Source: Pseudomarimonas arenosa (GTDB lineage Bacteria; Pseudomonadota; Gammaproteobacteria; Xanthomonadales; Xanthomonadaceae). Taken from it: 64,000 nucleotides of DNA. Below, piece by piece: positions 35,983-46,300 of the stretch. Below the pieces are notes generated by a model. The model was not told the origin of the DNA and searched no databases. It saw only the letters and a list, made by a program, of their open reading frames with translations. Position 1 is the stretch's first letter. Each line of letters begins with the position of its first letter. The translations under genes and the position numbers were made by a program. The stretch lies in assembly GCF_014841215.1 (NCBI RefSeq), contig NZ_JACYTR010000001.1, positions 124,001 through 188,000 on the forward strand, given 5' to 3'.

Positions 35983-36420
35983 ATGCCCTATGCGATCCCC
36001 CGCTCGCTTTCCGTTGCTTGTCTGGTACTGGCGCTCGCTGCCTGCCAGCATTCGGTCCGTTCTGAGCGTCCCCTTTACGATCAGGTGGGCGGCGAAGCAG
36101 GCGTCGCCGCGGTGGTCGATGGCCTGCTGCATCGCGTGCATGGCGACAGTCGGCTGAACGGTCTGTTCGAGACTACCGATCTCGAGGATCTGCGCCGTCT
36201 GGTCAACGAACAGCTATGCGAAGCCTTGGGTGGGCCCTGCGTGTATAGCGGCCGCAGCATGGAAGACGCACACAGCGGATTGGCCATCACCGATCAGGAG
36301 TTTGACTGGTTTGTGGAACACCTGGTTGCCGCGATGAATCATGCCGGTGTGCAGTCTAAGCACCAGAGCGCCATTCTTGCTGTGCTGGGACCGATGCGAC
36401 CGCAGGTGGTGGGGCAGTAG
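35983..36420 (+). CDS. Truncated-globin-like lipoprotein
   Basis: The ATG at 35983 has GGAG six bases upstream and yields 145 residues. A lipoprotein signal (SLSVACLVLALAAC, lipobox LAAC near residue 21) precedes a group-I truncated haemoglobin domain. It has LYDQVGGEAGVAAVVDGLL at helix A/B, LFETTDLEDLRRLVNEQLCEALGGPCVYSG, then MEDAHSGLAITDQEFDWFVEHL, where the His of AHSGL is the expected haem-binding proximal residue. QSKHQSAILAVLGPM closes helix H. Globins of this type bind O2 or NO. A lipid anchor puts this one in the envelope, unlike most cytoplasmic members. No partner gene is adjacent. Confidence 0.87.
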   Translation: MPYAIPRSLSVACLVLALAACQHSVRSERPLYDQVGGEAGVAAVVDGLLHRVHGDSRLNGLFETTDLEDLRRLVNEQLCEALGGPCVYSGRSMEDAHSGLAITDQEFDWFVEHLVAAMNHAGVQSKHQSAILAVLGPMRPQVVGQ

Positions 36421-36548
36421 GTTTGCTTGCTGTTTTGCTGTTGTTGCTGAGTGGAAGAACACACCACCCAATCTCCCCCTCCGGCGCTTTGCGCGCAAGG
36501 GGAGGAGCAGGAGCAGGAACAAGTCCTGCTCAATGCGAACACCCAGCT

Positions 36549-36576
36549 CCGAATCCCGAATCCCGAATCCCGAATT
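36549..36576. repeat. Heptanucleotide tandem repeat (GAATCCC)
   Basis: Three full gaatccc units plus partial units (ccgaa before, gaatt after) lie between the globin gene and the protease terminator. They are the inverse complement of the repeat at 22626-22661. Confidence 0.8.
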
Positions 36577-36585
36577 ACTCATCAG

Positions 36586-36616
36586 ATAAAAAAAGACCCC
36601 GGCCGAAGCCGGGGTC
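36586..36616 (-). terminator. Rho-independent terminator of the S8 protease gene
   Basis: A perfect 9-bp stem (gaccccggc / gccggggtc) with a four-base loop is followed on the minus strand by a run of T (complement of ataaaaaaa). It begins 28 bases after the protease stop codon. Confidence 0.93.
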
Positions 36617-36643
36617 GTAAGCCCTACCTTGGGAATCGTAGGT

Positions 36644-39160
36644 TTAGAACTGCATGCTCCAGCTGTCGATGTAGCCGGTGTCGCGACGTGCGCGGTCACG
36701 CACACGCAGACGCCAGGTACCGTTGGCCGCTTCGCTGGAAGCATTGACCGTATAGGTCTGCTGGATGTTGTCAGCGCCGGCGCCGGTGCGGTTATGCAGG
36801 TTGTAGACGCTGCCGTCCGGAGCGACCAGGTCGACGATCAGGTCACCGATGTAGGTGTGTTTGATGTCCACGGCCACCTGCAGGTTGGACGGAGCATTGC
36901 CGCTGCGGCCACTGACGGCGATGTTGCTGTAAACGCCGGTGGAGTTATTGTCAGGAATCGCCGCATCGGTGGTGTTCTCGAAGAAGCTCGGACCGGTACC
37001 GCCACTGGGCGGAGTGAAGCTGCCGGTCAGGCTGGCACCCGAGAAGGTCGAGTAGGCATTCACCATCACGTAGTAGGTACCCGCCTGCGGCGAGGCAAAG
37101 GTGCAGGATTCGGTGTTGCCCGATGCCCAGCTGCGACAGTCATAGCTGCTGGTGGTCGGTGCAGAACCAAACCTGACGTACAAGTCAGCATCGCCCGAGC
37201 CGCCCGACAGGTTGAAGCTCAGGTTGCTGGCGCCGGCCGGTACCACCATGGTGTAGGCCAGCTGAGTTCCAGTCGAGCCCGACAGGCCGGTCACCGGCAC
37301 GCCATTGGCCAGCACGGTGCCGCCAGTCGGCGGTGCGCTGTCGGTAGTGGCCTGACCGATACCGCTGTAGTTGCCGTTGTTACCAGCACCGTCATAGGCG
37401 CGTACGCGGTAACGATAGGTGGTGGCAGCCGTCAAGCCGCTGTCCGCGTAGCTGGTCGAGGCGGTGGTGGCGATCTGGGTGAAGCTGGAGCAGCTCGCAC
37501 CGGCGCAACGCTCAACCTTGTAGCCAGCCAGACCCGAACCACCGGTGTCGGTCGCTGCCGACCAGGACAGGTTGACCGCGCTGGTGCCAGACGCGCTGGC
37601 CGACAGGCTGCTCACCGTGCTCGGCGGCGTGGTGTCGGGGGTCGGGCCACCCAGGGCAGCAATGGCCTGCGGGATGCGAATCATGCCGTAGCCAAAGTTA
37701 TTGTCGCGACCGCTGGTGCCGAGATCTTCCGCGGTCGAGGTGATGGCGTTACGCACGTCGACATTGCTGGCCGACAGGTTCGAGCTCCAGATCACCGCGG
37801 CGGCACCGGCCGCATGCGGAGAGGCCATGGAGGTGCCGTCCAACGATGCATAGGCACTGGCATTGTTATTGGCGATGGTATTGACGTTGGTGCTCTGATT
37901 CAGCCGGCTGGCAATGATCTCTTGACCATCTTCCTGCGACATCGATACCGACGGAATGGTGGTGCCGGTCGGGGTCGACAGCGTGCCGCCGAACGAACCG
38001 GGGGCGTTGTTGTAGACAATCGCCGCTACACCGCCGCCGCTCTGGGCGTTCAGAACCTTCTGCTCAAACGAGATGTTGCCGCGCTGACACAGCACCACCT
38101 TGCCCGACCACGAGCCCACGCTTTCGCAGGTGCCACCGTTGACGATGGCACCGGTGCGCGACAGCTGCGGGCTGTTGGTCATCGCGGCGACGATGTAGCC
38201 GGCACCGCCGACCGTGGTGGTGGCGCTGGCAATCGGGTAGGTGCTGAGCACAGCCACGCCCGGCGCCGAGATCTCAACCTGGCTGTTGTACTGCGAGAAG
38301 TCAGCCTTGGCCTTGGCACTGTCAATGGCCGCTACCGACATCACACTGTTGTACGAGGCCGGATAGCTCATCGTGCTGTTGCCGTCGTTACCAGCAGCCG
38401 CGATGCTCAGCACGCCTTGGTTGTACAGGTTCTGGAAGCCATTGCTCTCGGCGGTATTCGAGCTGCCGCCGCCGAGCGACATATTGATCACCAGCTTCTT
38501 GCCAGCGGCGTCAGCTGCGGTCTTGCAGCGGTTGGCTGCGTCGATCAGGTCAGAGGCATACGACCAGCCGCAGCTGGCGCCACTGAACACCTGCACGAAG
38601 TACATCGACAGCGAACCGGTGGCAACGCCAACTACGCCGGTGCTGTTGTCCTGGGCGGCGATGGTGCCGGCGACATGGGTGCCGTGGCCGCAGCTATCGC
38701 TGTTCCAGCCGGACGGATAGCCGCCACGGATATCGAGGCCGGCAAAGTCTTCGTGGTCAGCCTTGATACCGGAGTCGATCACGCAAACCATCACGCCAGC
38801 GCCGTTGTGGCCTGCAGCCCAGGCGGTCGGCGCGCCGATCTGGCCGATGCCGTAGGGCTGGGTTTGCGCCATCGGATAGCGCGGCGGATCCACCTCAACC
38901 GACTTGACGCGCGGGTCACTTTGCAGCGCGCGCAACTGATCTTTGGTCATGGTCGCGGCAAACGCGCCCAGCTCTTCGAAGTTGTGATGCACGCGGCCAG
39001 CGGCCTTCTGCTGCATCAGGCTGCGCGTCATCTGCTGCGGCGATACGCCGTCGTGCAGATTGACGATATAGCGCTCCGGCGCATCGCCGGCGGAGGCGGC
39101 ACCAGCGAACGCCAGCGTGACGCTGACGGCTAGTGCATTGAAGCGATTCTGCTTACTCAC
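36644..39160 (-). CDS. Secreted subtilisin-like S8 serine protease with PA, FN3, PPC and proprotein-convertase P domains
   Basis: The 838-residue precursor starts at a GTG at 39160 with GGGGAG upstream. It has a signal peptide and an I9 propeptide (PERYIVNLHDGVSPQQM ... LQSDPRVKSVEVD). The S8 domain shows Asp in VCVIDSGIKADHEDF (about 129), His in GHGTHVAGTIAAQ (about 159) and Ser in DGTSMASPHAAGAAAV (about 440). An inserted PA-type segment is present (GAIVNGGTCESVGSWSGKVVL). An FN3 domain, a PPC domain (GDADLYVRFGSAPTTSSYDC) and a C-terminal P domain (DIKHTYIGDLIVDLVAPDGS ... WRLRVRDRARRDTGYIDSW) follow. All catalytic residues are present. A CRP/Clp-like site lies upstream and a strong terminator follows. 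It is an extracellular nutritional protease. Confidence 0.95.
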   Translation of the reverse strand: MSKQNRFNALAVSVTLAFAGAASAGDAPERYIVNLHDGVSPQQMTRSLMQQKAAGRVHHNFEELGAFAATMTKDQLRALQSDPRVKSVEVDPPRYPMAQTQPYGIGQIGAPTAWAAGHNGAGVMVCVIDSGIKADHEDFAGLDIRGGYPSGWNSDSCGHGTHVAGTIAAQDNSTGVVGVATGSLSMYFVQVFSGASCGWSYASDLIDAANRCKTAADAAGKKLVINMSLGGGSSNTAESNGFQNLYNQGVLSIAAAGNDGNSTMSYPASYNSVMSVAAIDSAKAKADFSQYNSQVEISAPGVAVLSTYPIASATTTVGGAGYIVAAMTNSPQLSRTGAIVNGGTCESVGSWSGKVVLCQRGNISFEQKVLNAQSGGGVAAIVYNNAPGSFGGTLSTPTGTTIPSVSMSQEDGQEIIASRLNQSTNVNTIANNNASAYASLDGTSMASPHAAGAAAVIWSSNLSASNVDVRNAITSTAEDLGTSGRDNNFGYGMIRIPQAIAALGGPTPDTTPPSTVSSLSASASGTSAVNLSWSAATDTGGSGLAGYKVERCAGASCSSFTQIATTASTSYADSGLTAATTYRYRVRAYDGAGNNGNYSGIGQATTDSAPPTGGTVLANGVPVTGLSGSTGTQLAYTMVVPAGASNLSFNLSGGSGDADLYVRFGSAPTTSSYDCRSWASGNTESCTFASPQAGTYYVMVNAYSTFSGASLTGSFTPPSGGTGPSFFENTTDAAIPDNNSTGVYSNIAVSGRSGNAPSNLQVAVDIKHTYIGDLIVDLVAPDGSVYNLHNRTGAGADNIQQTYTVNASSEAANGTWRLRVRDRARRDTGYIDSWSMQF

Positions 39161-39552
39161 TGGTGACTCCCCTCATCTGACGTAAAAGTGACCCGGCGCG
39201 GCACTTACACCGCGCTGCAGGTCGGTCTCGTGGAACGCGGTCGACACTAGCAGCGTTTTGCTCCGGTTCATACTTGCGTCAGGATTCGTACAGAAAAGCC
39301 GAGGACTGCACGTTTCCCGCCCGACTCAGTGACTTAAGTCACAGAATGAGTCGGCAGGCATGGAGTGATTCACGACCAACGGCATTAAACCGCCGACTAT
39401 CGGTGATCACCAGCCATATTTCTGTCGTTTTCGAGGCCTGCAAGGGCCCCAAACCAGGGCATTGCTGAACCAAGACGGGGCCGGCTTGCTGCCGCCGCCC
39501 GAGTGCAGGACCATTGCCGGGCCGCTTCCACCCGTCGGAAAACGTCCCCGCG
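39161..39552. other. Divergent intergenic region of the protease gene
   Basis: The 392-base stretch separates the minus-strand protease from the plus-strand Mpo1-like gene. It contains the nested palindrome described at 39321-39354 and a ribosome-binding site for the protease close to its left edge. I see no gene or repeat in the remainder. Confidence 0.5.
39321..39354. promoter_or_regulatory. Nested palindrome with CRP/Clp-like site upstream of the protease gene
   Basis: The 14-bp perfect palindrome gtgacttaagtcac (39329-39342) contains AGTGA-N6-TCACA (39328-39343), one base from the CRP-family consensus TGTGA-N6-TCACA. It is framed by a second inverted repeat, ccgactca (39321-39328) and tgagtcgg (39347-39354). 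It lies about 170 bases before the protease start. In Xanthomonas and Lysobacter the CRP-like protein Clp controls extracellular protease genes and responds to cyclic di-GMP; its use here is inference. Confidence 0.5.
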
Positions 39553-39858
39553 ATGGCCCAGTACCAGAATTTCGAAGAGTTCTATCCGTTCTATCTGTCC
39601 GAACACAGCAACCGCACTTGCCGGCGGCTGCATTTTGTCGGCAGCGCCTTGGTGCTGGGGGTACTGCTAGCGGTGCTGATCGGCTCCCTGTCGCTGGTCT
39701 GGCTGTTGGCCGTGCCCGTGGTGGGCTACGGCTTTGCCTGGGTCGGACATTTCTTTTTTGAACACAATCGTCCGGCCACATTTAGCCATCCGCTGTACAG
39801 CCTGATCGGTGACTGGGTGATGTTCCGCGACATGTTGATCGGCAAGATCCCCTTTTGA
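39553..39858 (+). CDS. Mpo1-like (DUF962) membrane protein
   Basis: The 101-residue product begins MAQYQNFEEFYPFYLSEHSN and contains the family's histidines in RRLHFVGSALVLG, VGHFFFEHNRPATFSHPLYSLIGDW. There are two hydrophobic segments (ALVLGVLLAVLIGSLSLVWLL and AVPVVGYGFAWVGHFF). Yeast Mpo1 of this family is an iron-dependent dioxygenase in phytosphingosine breakdown; the bacterial function is not established. The ATG at 39553 opens the conserved part. It lies 65 bases upstream of recC and could share its transcript. Confidence 0.9.
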   Translation: MAQYQNFEEFYPFYLSEHSNRTCRRLHFVGSALVLGVLLAVLIGSLSLVWLLAVPVVGYGFAWVGHFFFEHNRPATFSHPLYSLIGDWVMFRDMLIGKIPF

Positions 39859-39923
39859 TGGCGCAGCCCTTCGCCCAGCCGGTCGCCAGTCCGATCGTCC
39901 GCCTGCCTGTCGAATAAGCGCCC

Positions 39924-42900
39924 ATGTCTCAGGAATCGGCCGCTGAGCTGCCGCTGCGCGGGTTGTTGGTATATCGAGCAAGTCGCCTTGAAGCTCTGCT
40001 TGAGCCTTTGGCCGCCTTGCTGCGGGCCTGCCCGCCGACAGCATTGCTGGCGCCGGCCGAGCTGATCTGCGCTCATCCAGGCATGCGCCGCTGGTTGCTC
40101 AACCAGTTGGCCCAGCAGGACGGGCCGCGCGGCATCGCCGCCAATTTGCGTATCGATCTGCCCGGCCAATGGGTCGAGCGGATGGCACGCCAGCACGGTC
40201 GCGGCCTCGATCTTCCCGCCCCAGCCGGCCCCTTGCTGCGCTGGCGGGTGTTCGATCTGCTTGGAGAAGGCGCGGCGTTGACAGGCAGCCCAAGCTTCGC
40301 CCGTTATCTGCTCGACGACCCGGCCGGACGACGCCGATGGCAGCTGTCACAAGCCCTGGCCGATATCTTCGGACGTTTGCTGGTCTATCGCCCGGACTGG
40401 CTGCGCAGCTGGCAGCGTGGCCAGAGCGCCGTCGATCGCGATGCCGATCTCGCCGCGCTATGGCGCCAGCTGCGGCAGCGCTGGCCAGAGCCATTGCGCA
40501 TCGATCAGCAGGAACAGATTCGACAAGGCCTGTTTAACACGGCGATCGAACCGACCCCGCTGCACGTATTCGGCCTTGCCCATTTGCCGCCCAGCACGCT
40601 GGATCTGCTGCGCGCGGCGGCGCAACAGCGACCGGTGGTGCTGTATTTCCCCGACCCCTGCCGCGAGCACTGGGTGGGCCTGCGCGATGATCGTCAGCGT
40701 CTGCGCCAACTGATCTCCTCCGGGGTCAATGCGCAGACCGAATTGCTGTATCTCGGCACCGAGCACCCCTTGCTGGCCAGCCTGGGGCGGCTTGGACAGC
40801 ATTTCTCGGCACTGCTGGCAGGCGCCGATTCCGAGGTGTTGCTCGATGTGCGGCATTGGCAGGATGAACGGCCGGAACACGCCGCCGTCAGCCTGCTGCA
40901 CCAGGTGCAGGCCAGCATACGCGAACTGGATGTCGCGCAGATCCAGCCTCCCCCTGGCGCCGGCGATGCGCTCCTGGCGCAAGATGCCTCATTGCGCATT
41001 CATCGTTGCCACAGTCGGCTGCGCGAACTGGAGGTGCTGCGCGATGCCTTGCTGCAGGCCCTGAACGACCTGCCCGATCTGCAGCCCAGCGACATCGCGG
41101 TACTTTCGCCCACCATGCAGGCCTACGCGCCCCTGCTGCCGGCGGTGTTTGGTGCCGCTGCCGATCCGACCAGCCGTTTGCCCTATCACGTAGCGGACTT
41201 GCCGCAATCAGCCGACCACCCGCTGTTCGCCACCTATCTCAGCCTTCTTGGCATGCCGTTGCGGCGGATGACCTGCGGCGAACTGCTGGCCCTGTTGGAC
41301 CTGGACATGCTGCGCCGTGGACTTGGCATGGACGAAGTGGGTCGACAGCAGCTCGAGCACTGGTTGCGCAGTGCCAGCGTCGCCTGGGGCCTGGACAGCG
41401 AGTCGCGCCAACAGCACCAGTTGCCGGACGACCCTACCCATAGTTTCGCCTGGGGCATGGATCGCCTGCTCGGCGGCCATCTGCTGGGCGAAGATGCGGC
41501 CGAGGCCGGATTGATCGACGGCGTGCTGGCGGTCGATGCCCTGGCCCTGGGCGACAGCCCGGCCCTGGGCGGCCTGTATCGCCTGCTCGGCGAGCTGCAT
41601 ACCTTGCGCCGCTGGGCCGAAACCCTGCAGCCGGCAAGTCGCTGGTCGATCCACTTGGCGCATCTGGTCAACACCTTGTTCTCAGCGAAACTGGATGATG
41701 AGCGACAGGCGCTGACACAACTGCAAGCCTGCCTCGGACGATTGGAGCAACAGCGCGCCGCCAGCGGTCTCGATCCTGAGCTGAGTCACGCACAGGTGCT
41801 GTCCTGGGTCAGCGATGCACTGGCCGAAGTGCCAGAGAACACTCCCTTCCTGCATGGCGGCATCAGCTTCTGCGGCATGGTGCCGCAGCGCGCCTTGCCC
41901 TTTCAGGTCATCGCCGTGCTGGGATTGAATGAGGCGGACTACCCGCGACGCGAAGCGGCTGAACAACACGATCCGATGCGTCTTGCCCCACGCCCAGGTG
42001 ATCGCAGCGTGCTGATCGATGATCGCTACCTGTTCCTCGAAACCCTGATGTCGGCGCGTTCACGGTTGCATCTCAGCTATGTCGGCGAGCAGCCAGCCAG
42101 CGGCAAGCCGGTGAATCCGTCGGCGCCGCTGTTCGAACTCGATCGGCTGCTGCAACAGCGATTGCCGATGCGCGCAGAGGGCGGCCAACTGCTGCGGCCC
42201 TGGTGGATCGATCATCCCCTGCAGCCCTTCGACCCGCGGTATTTCGTCGACTCGCCCCACCCTGGCCTGTTCACCTACCACGCCGGGTTCGCCGCCCGCC
42301 CGCTTGCCGCCAACGTCGACGGTAGGGTGGACGCTTGCACAACCGGCGATACCGACCGCCAGGCCAGCGTGTCGGTCAAACATCTGTTGCGTTGGCTGCG
42401 CGACCCGGCAGCCGAGCTGCTACGCGATCGTCACCAGGTCCGCCTCGACGGCGTCGATGTCGACCAGCTGCCCGAGCACGAGCCCTTGGATCGTGAATCG
42501 GCCAGAGGCCAGCCGCTGTGGCGCCATCTATTGGAGCAGGCGCTGCGAAATGCCTCGCCGCCGCCAGAACACCCCGATCCACTCTTGCTGGCCAGCGGCT
42601 GGCTGCCGGCGGCTGAGTTGGGGGCCAGCATCTACCGCGCCGAACAGCACAAGGCGCTGGACTTGTGGCAGCACACCGAACTTAACACGCCGCTGTGCCG
42701 AGCCAGCCAAGGCCAATGGCATGCGCTTGAGGTGCAGGACAAGGCGCATGGTCTTGAGGGCAGACTCGATCGAGTCTGGTTGGGGCCGGACTCGGCCTGG
42801 CTGATCGACTGGCAGCTGCAGCGCAAGAAGACCGATCGCTGGTCGGTGCGATTGCCCCTGCTGACCCGCTGGTTGCTGGTTTCACTACACCCTGACCTGC

Positions 42901-43316
42901 AATCACGCCGACTGCAATGCGCCTTGATCGACGAACGCGGGCTCTACCCCATGGCCATGCAGTTGAACGCGGTAGCCGCCCAAGCCGACTTTCAGTCCTG
43001 CGCCGCGCGTGAATGCCGAATGGCGGCGCTGCGCCAGCTGCTGGACCTGTACCGTCAGGCCGAACACCAGCCCCTGGCCTACTTCCCACGCCTGTCCGCG
43101 GCGGTGCAGCAAGGCAAGGGCGAAGAAGCGACCTGGCTGGGCAACAGCTTCCAGCCAGGCGAACGTGACCATGCGCCAGGCTATACGCGGCTGCTTAGCG
43201 GTGAGGCACAGCTCTGGTTGCGAGGGCATCCGGCCGCCGAGCAATTGCGCGCGGTCGCCGAACGATTGGCTGCCATGCTGGAGCTTTCATTCTTGCGCCC
43301 AGCGAGCCCCCGATGA
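39924..43316 (+). CDS. recC: RecBCD exonuclease subunit gamma (RecC)
   Basis: RecC is the subunit that splits the DNA strands and recognises Chi in the RecBCD helicase-nuclease used for double-strand break repair and degradation of foreign DNA. The 1130-residue length is typical. Recognisable blocks are LLVYRASRLEALLEPLAALL, AHPGMRRWLLNQLAQ, GIAANLRIDLPGQWVERMA, RIHRCHSRLRELEVLRDALL and PDLQPSDIAVLSP. The central ISFCGMVPQRALPFQVIAVLGLNEADYPR and ARSRLHLSYVG follow. The stop overlaps the recB start (ATGA), so expression is coupled. A small hydrophobic-protein gene precedes it. Confidence 0.95.
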   Translation: MSQESAAELPLRGLLVYRASRLEALLEPLAALLRACPPTALLAPAELICAHPGMRRWLLNQLAQQDGPRGIAANLRIDLPGQWVERMARQHGRGLDLPAPAGPLLRWRVFDLLGEGAALTGSPSFARYLLDDPAGRRRWQLSQALADIFGRLLVYRPDWLRSWQRGQSAVDRDADLAALWRQLRQRWPEPLRIDQQEQIRQGLFNTAIEPTPLHVFGLAHLPPSTLDLLRAAAQQRPVVLYFPDPCREHWVGLRDDRQRLRQLISSGVNAQTELLYLGTEHPLLASLGRLGQHFSALLAGADSEVLLDVRHWQDERPEHAAVSLLHQVQASIRELDVAQIQPPPGAGDALLAQDASLRIHRCHSRLRELEVLRDALLQALNDLPDLQPSDIAVLSPTMQAYAPLLPAVFGAAADPTSRLPYHVADLPQSADHPLFATYLSLLGMPLRRMTCGELLALLDLDMLRRGLGMDEVGRQQLEHWLRSASVAWGLDSESRQQHQLPDDPTHSFAWGMDRLLGGHLLGEDAAEAGLIDGVLAVDALALGDSPALGGLYRLLGELHTLRRWAETLQPASRWSIHLAHLVNTLFSAKLDDERQALTQLQACLGRLEQQRAASGLDPELSHAQVLSWVSDALAEVPENTPFLHGGISFCGMVPQRALPFQVIAVLGLNEADYPRREAAEQHDPMRLAPRPGDRSVLIDDRYLFLETLMSARSRLHLSYVGEQPASGKPVNPSAPLFELDRLLQQRLPMRAEGGQLLRPWWIDHPLQPFDPRYFVDSPHPGLFTYHAGFAARPLAANVDGRVDACTTGDTDRQASVSVKHLLRWLRDPAAELLRDRHQVRLDGVDVDQLPEHEPLDRESARGQPLWRHLLEQALRNASPPPEHPDPLLLASGWLPAAELGASIYRAEQHKALDLWQHTELNTPLCRASQGQWHALEVQDKAHGLEGRLDRVWLGPDSAWLIDWQLQRKKTDRWSVRLPLLTRWLLVSLHPDLQSRRLQCALIDERGLYPMAMQLNAVAAQADFQSCAARECRMAALRQLLDLYRQAEHQPLAYFPRLSAAVQQGKGEEATWLGNSFQPGERDHAPGYTRLLSGEAQLWLRGHPAAEQLRAVAERLAAMLELSFLRPASPR

Positions 43317-46300
43317 GCGCCTGGCATACCATCGAGTTGCACGGGCGCAGCCTGATCGAGGCCAGTGCCGGCACTGGCAAGACCTGGACAATCAGCGCCC
43401 TTTATCTGCGCCTGCTGCTGCAAACCGACTATCGGCCGCAGCAGATTCTGGTCGCCACCTTTTCCGAAGCAGCGGCGGACGAACTGCGCGAACGCATTCG
43501 CTCGGTGATCGAAGACGCCGTCGAGCAGCTGAGGCCGGGGGGCAGGCCCTCACCCGGCTCGGCGCTGCTCACTCTACTGGGCGGCGACGAATCCGCCGCG
43601 GCTACGGAATACACCCGTCTGCGGCTGCAGCTGGCTGCGCAGGAACTGGACCTGGCGCCCATCGGCACCCTGCACAGCCTGTGCAAGCGCATCCTCAGCG
43701 AACACGCTCTGGACACCGGTAGCCCGATCAACTGGACCCAGCTGCTGGACGAACGCGCCTTGCATGAGGACGTCTGCCTCGACCTGTGGCGCGGCTTGAT
43801 TCATGGACAGCTGTGCCAGCCGCTGCAACGTCGGCAGCTGATCGCCGACGGGCTGAGACGTCTGCAGCAGGCGCTGCGCCTGCTGACACAGCTTGACTCT
43901 GAACCCATGATTCCATCGGACGACAAGCTGGCTGAGTGCCAGATTCTGTCCGAGACCCGCTGGGCTCAACCCTTGCGCCAACTGGCCGACATCGATGGTG
44001 TGTTTGCGCGGCCCAACAGCGCCATCCGCGGCGAGCTGCGTGACCTGGCCGATCTGCTGCAATCCGACGACGGCCTGCCGAAGAACGCCGCCAGCGGCTT
44101 CCCCAACCTCAGCACCGGGCGGCTCGATGCCGAGCCACTGAGCAAGCAGCTTCGCGCCAATGCGCAGTCGCTGTTGCAGCGCGACCCCGCCTTTCAGTTC
44201 GCCCTGCGTGCGGTCGCTGTGCTGCAGCATGCGGCACTCAGCCTGCGCGGCAGCGCCCTGGCCACGTTGTTGCCGCATTATCGACAGCGTCGCGCGGCTG
44301 CGCTGCAGCGCAGCGAGGGTTTTACCTACCAGCTATTGATTGATCGGGTGCAACAGGCGCTTCGCCCATCGGCTGGTGAAGCTGGTCTGGCCGACACGCT
44401 GTATCAACGCTGGCCGGTTGCCATGGTCGATGAATTTCAAGACACCGATGCCAAGCAGTACGCCATTCTCGATCGCCTGTATCGCAACGAAACTGGTCAG
44501 AGCCGCGGCACCCTGATCATGATCGGCGACCCGAAGCAGGCCATCTACGGTTTCCGCGGTGGCGACCTGCTGACCTACTACGCTGCTGCCGACTCGGCCC
44601 AACAGCAGCTCAGCTTGACGGTGAACCATCGAGCATCGGCTGCTTACGTGACCGCGCTCAATTCTCTGTACCAGGCGGCGGGGGATGGCTTTGCCATGAG
44701 CGCACTGCGCTACCAACCAGTGAGCGCCAGCCCGCGCCGCGCTGATCGGCCCTATGAGCAGCATGGCAGCCCCCTGCTGAGCCCGCTGAAACTACATGTG
44801 TTGGACGCCGACAAGATGCCCAACACGCTGGCCGAGCGCAACGCCTGGGCTCTGGCCTCGGCGGCCGAGCAAATCGCCACCCTGCTCAACGATCCTGCGC
44901 AGACGGTGGCTGGCAAGCCCCTGCATGCCGGTCAGTTCGCCGTGCTGCTGCCGACCAATGAGCAGGTGGCGGCGATGCGCGAACACCTGCGTCGCCGCGG
45001 TGTACCCTGCGCTGGCGCCGGGCGCAGCGATGTGTTCGCCACTGCCTGGGCCGAGGCGATTCAGCTTCTGCTCTGGGCCTGGCTGCATCCGGGCGACGGC
45101 GGCGCCCTGCGCGCCAGTTTGATGAGCCCCCTGTTCGGGCTGCAGTTTGCCGACCTGCTGGCCCTGGAGCAGCAGCCCGACGCGCTGGCCCAGCACGCCG
45201 AACAGTTCGCCGCGCAGGCTCGCAGCTGGCAGCGCAACGGTGTGCTATCGGCCCTGATCCCGCTGATCGAACAACAGGCCGCACGGCTGCTCGACCAGCC
45301 CGAACGCGGTGAGCGCGCACTCACCGACCTGCGCCATTTGGGCGAACTACTGGCCGAGGCCGAGAGCGAGGGACGCCACGGGGAGGCGCTGTGGCGCTGG
45401 CTGTCCGACCAGCGCGATGCGCTGGATGAGGAGCCCGGCGAAGAGCGGCAACTGCGCGTCGAGTCTGATCGTCAGCGGGTCAAACTGATGACCCTGCATG
45501 CCAGCAAAGGCCTGGAGTTCGACTTTGTCATCCTGCCGCTGTTGTTCAGCCAGACCGGTCGTGCCGTCGATCTGCCACGGGTGTTCGATCAAGGCAGCGC
45601 TGAACTGCGCATCGATCTTGGCAGCGACCACTACACCCGCAGTTGCGCCGAGGCTGCAGCGGAAAACCAGCGTGAGCGACTGCGTGTGCTGTACGTGGCC
45701 CTGACCCGCGCCGTGTACCGCTGCGACCTGTGGCTGCTCGAACCCACCCAGGATCAGTCGAAGCGCAGCCCGGGCGACCCGCAGCGCGCCGCCGTCGACC
45801 GCCTGCTTGAGCCTTTACTGAGTCAGAAACCCTGGCCCACTCTCAGCGGCATCGAGTGGTGCCCGGCATCACCCACGCCCGGCATGACCGGTCTGCTCGA
45901 TCGCTCTGAAGCAACACCGATCGAGGCGCGACCACGCGAGCCCTTGCCCACGCCACGCGCGCTGCGCCGGCAAGTCAGTTTTTCCAGCCTGGCCCACGCC
46001 GGCCCAGGCGAAACCCGGCGCGCCGAGGACGAGCCCGAACTCGATGATGCCGCGGCGGGCGAAGCCGAGCCGAATGCCACCCTGCTCAGCTGGGCCAGTC
46101 TGCGCGGCAGCCAGTTCGGCAATGCCCTGCATGGCATGCTGGAAAATCGCCGTCTGGATCAGGCCTTTTCTCAGCAAGCCGAATTGATCTGCGATCAGTT
46201 GCGCGCATTCGGACTTGCCCACGTGGCGCAGACGCCGCAATGGGTTGAGCGCATTGGCCAGCGGCTCGACCGAATTCTGAACACACCGATCCGCCCGGGA

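Noticed and set aside
36629-39133. Plus-strand open frame of 834 codons covering the S8 protease gene
   Set aside because: It is the antisense mirror of a GC-rich gene with strong third-position bias. The minus strand encodes a complete protease with all catalytic motifs, a start signal and a terminator, while the plus product has no domain.
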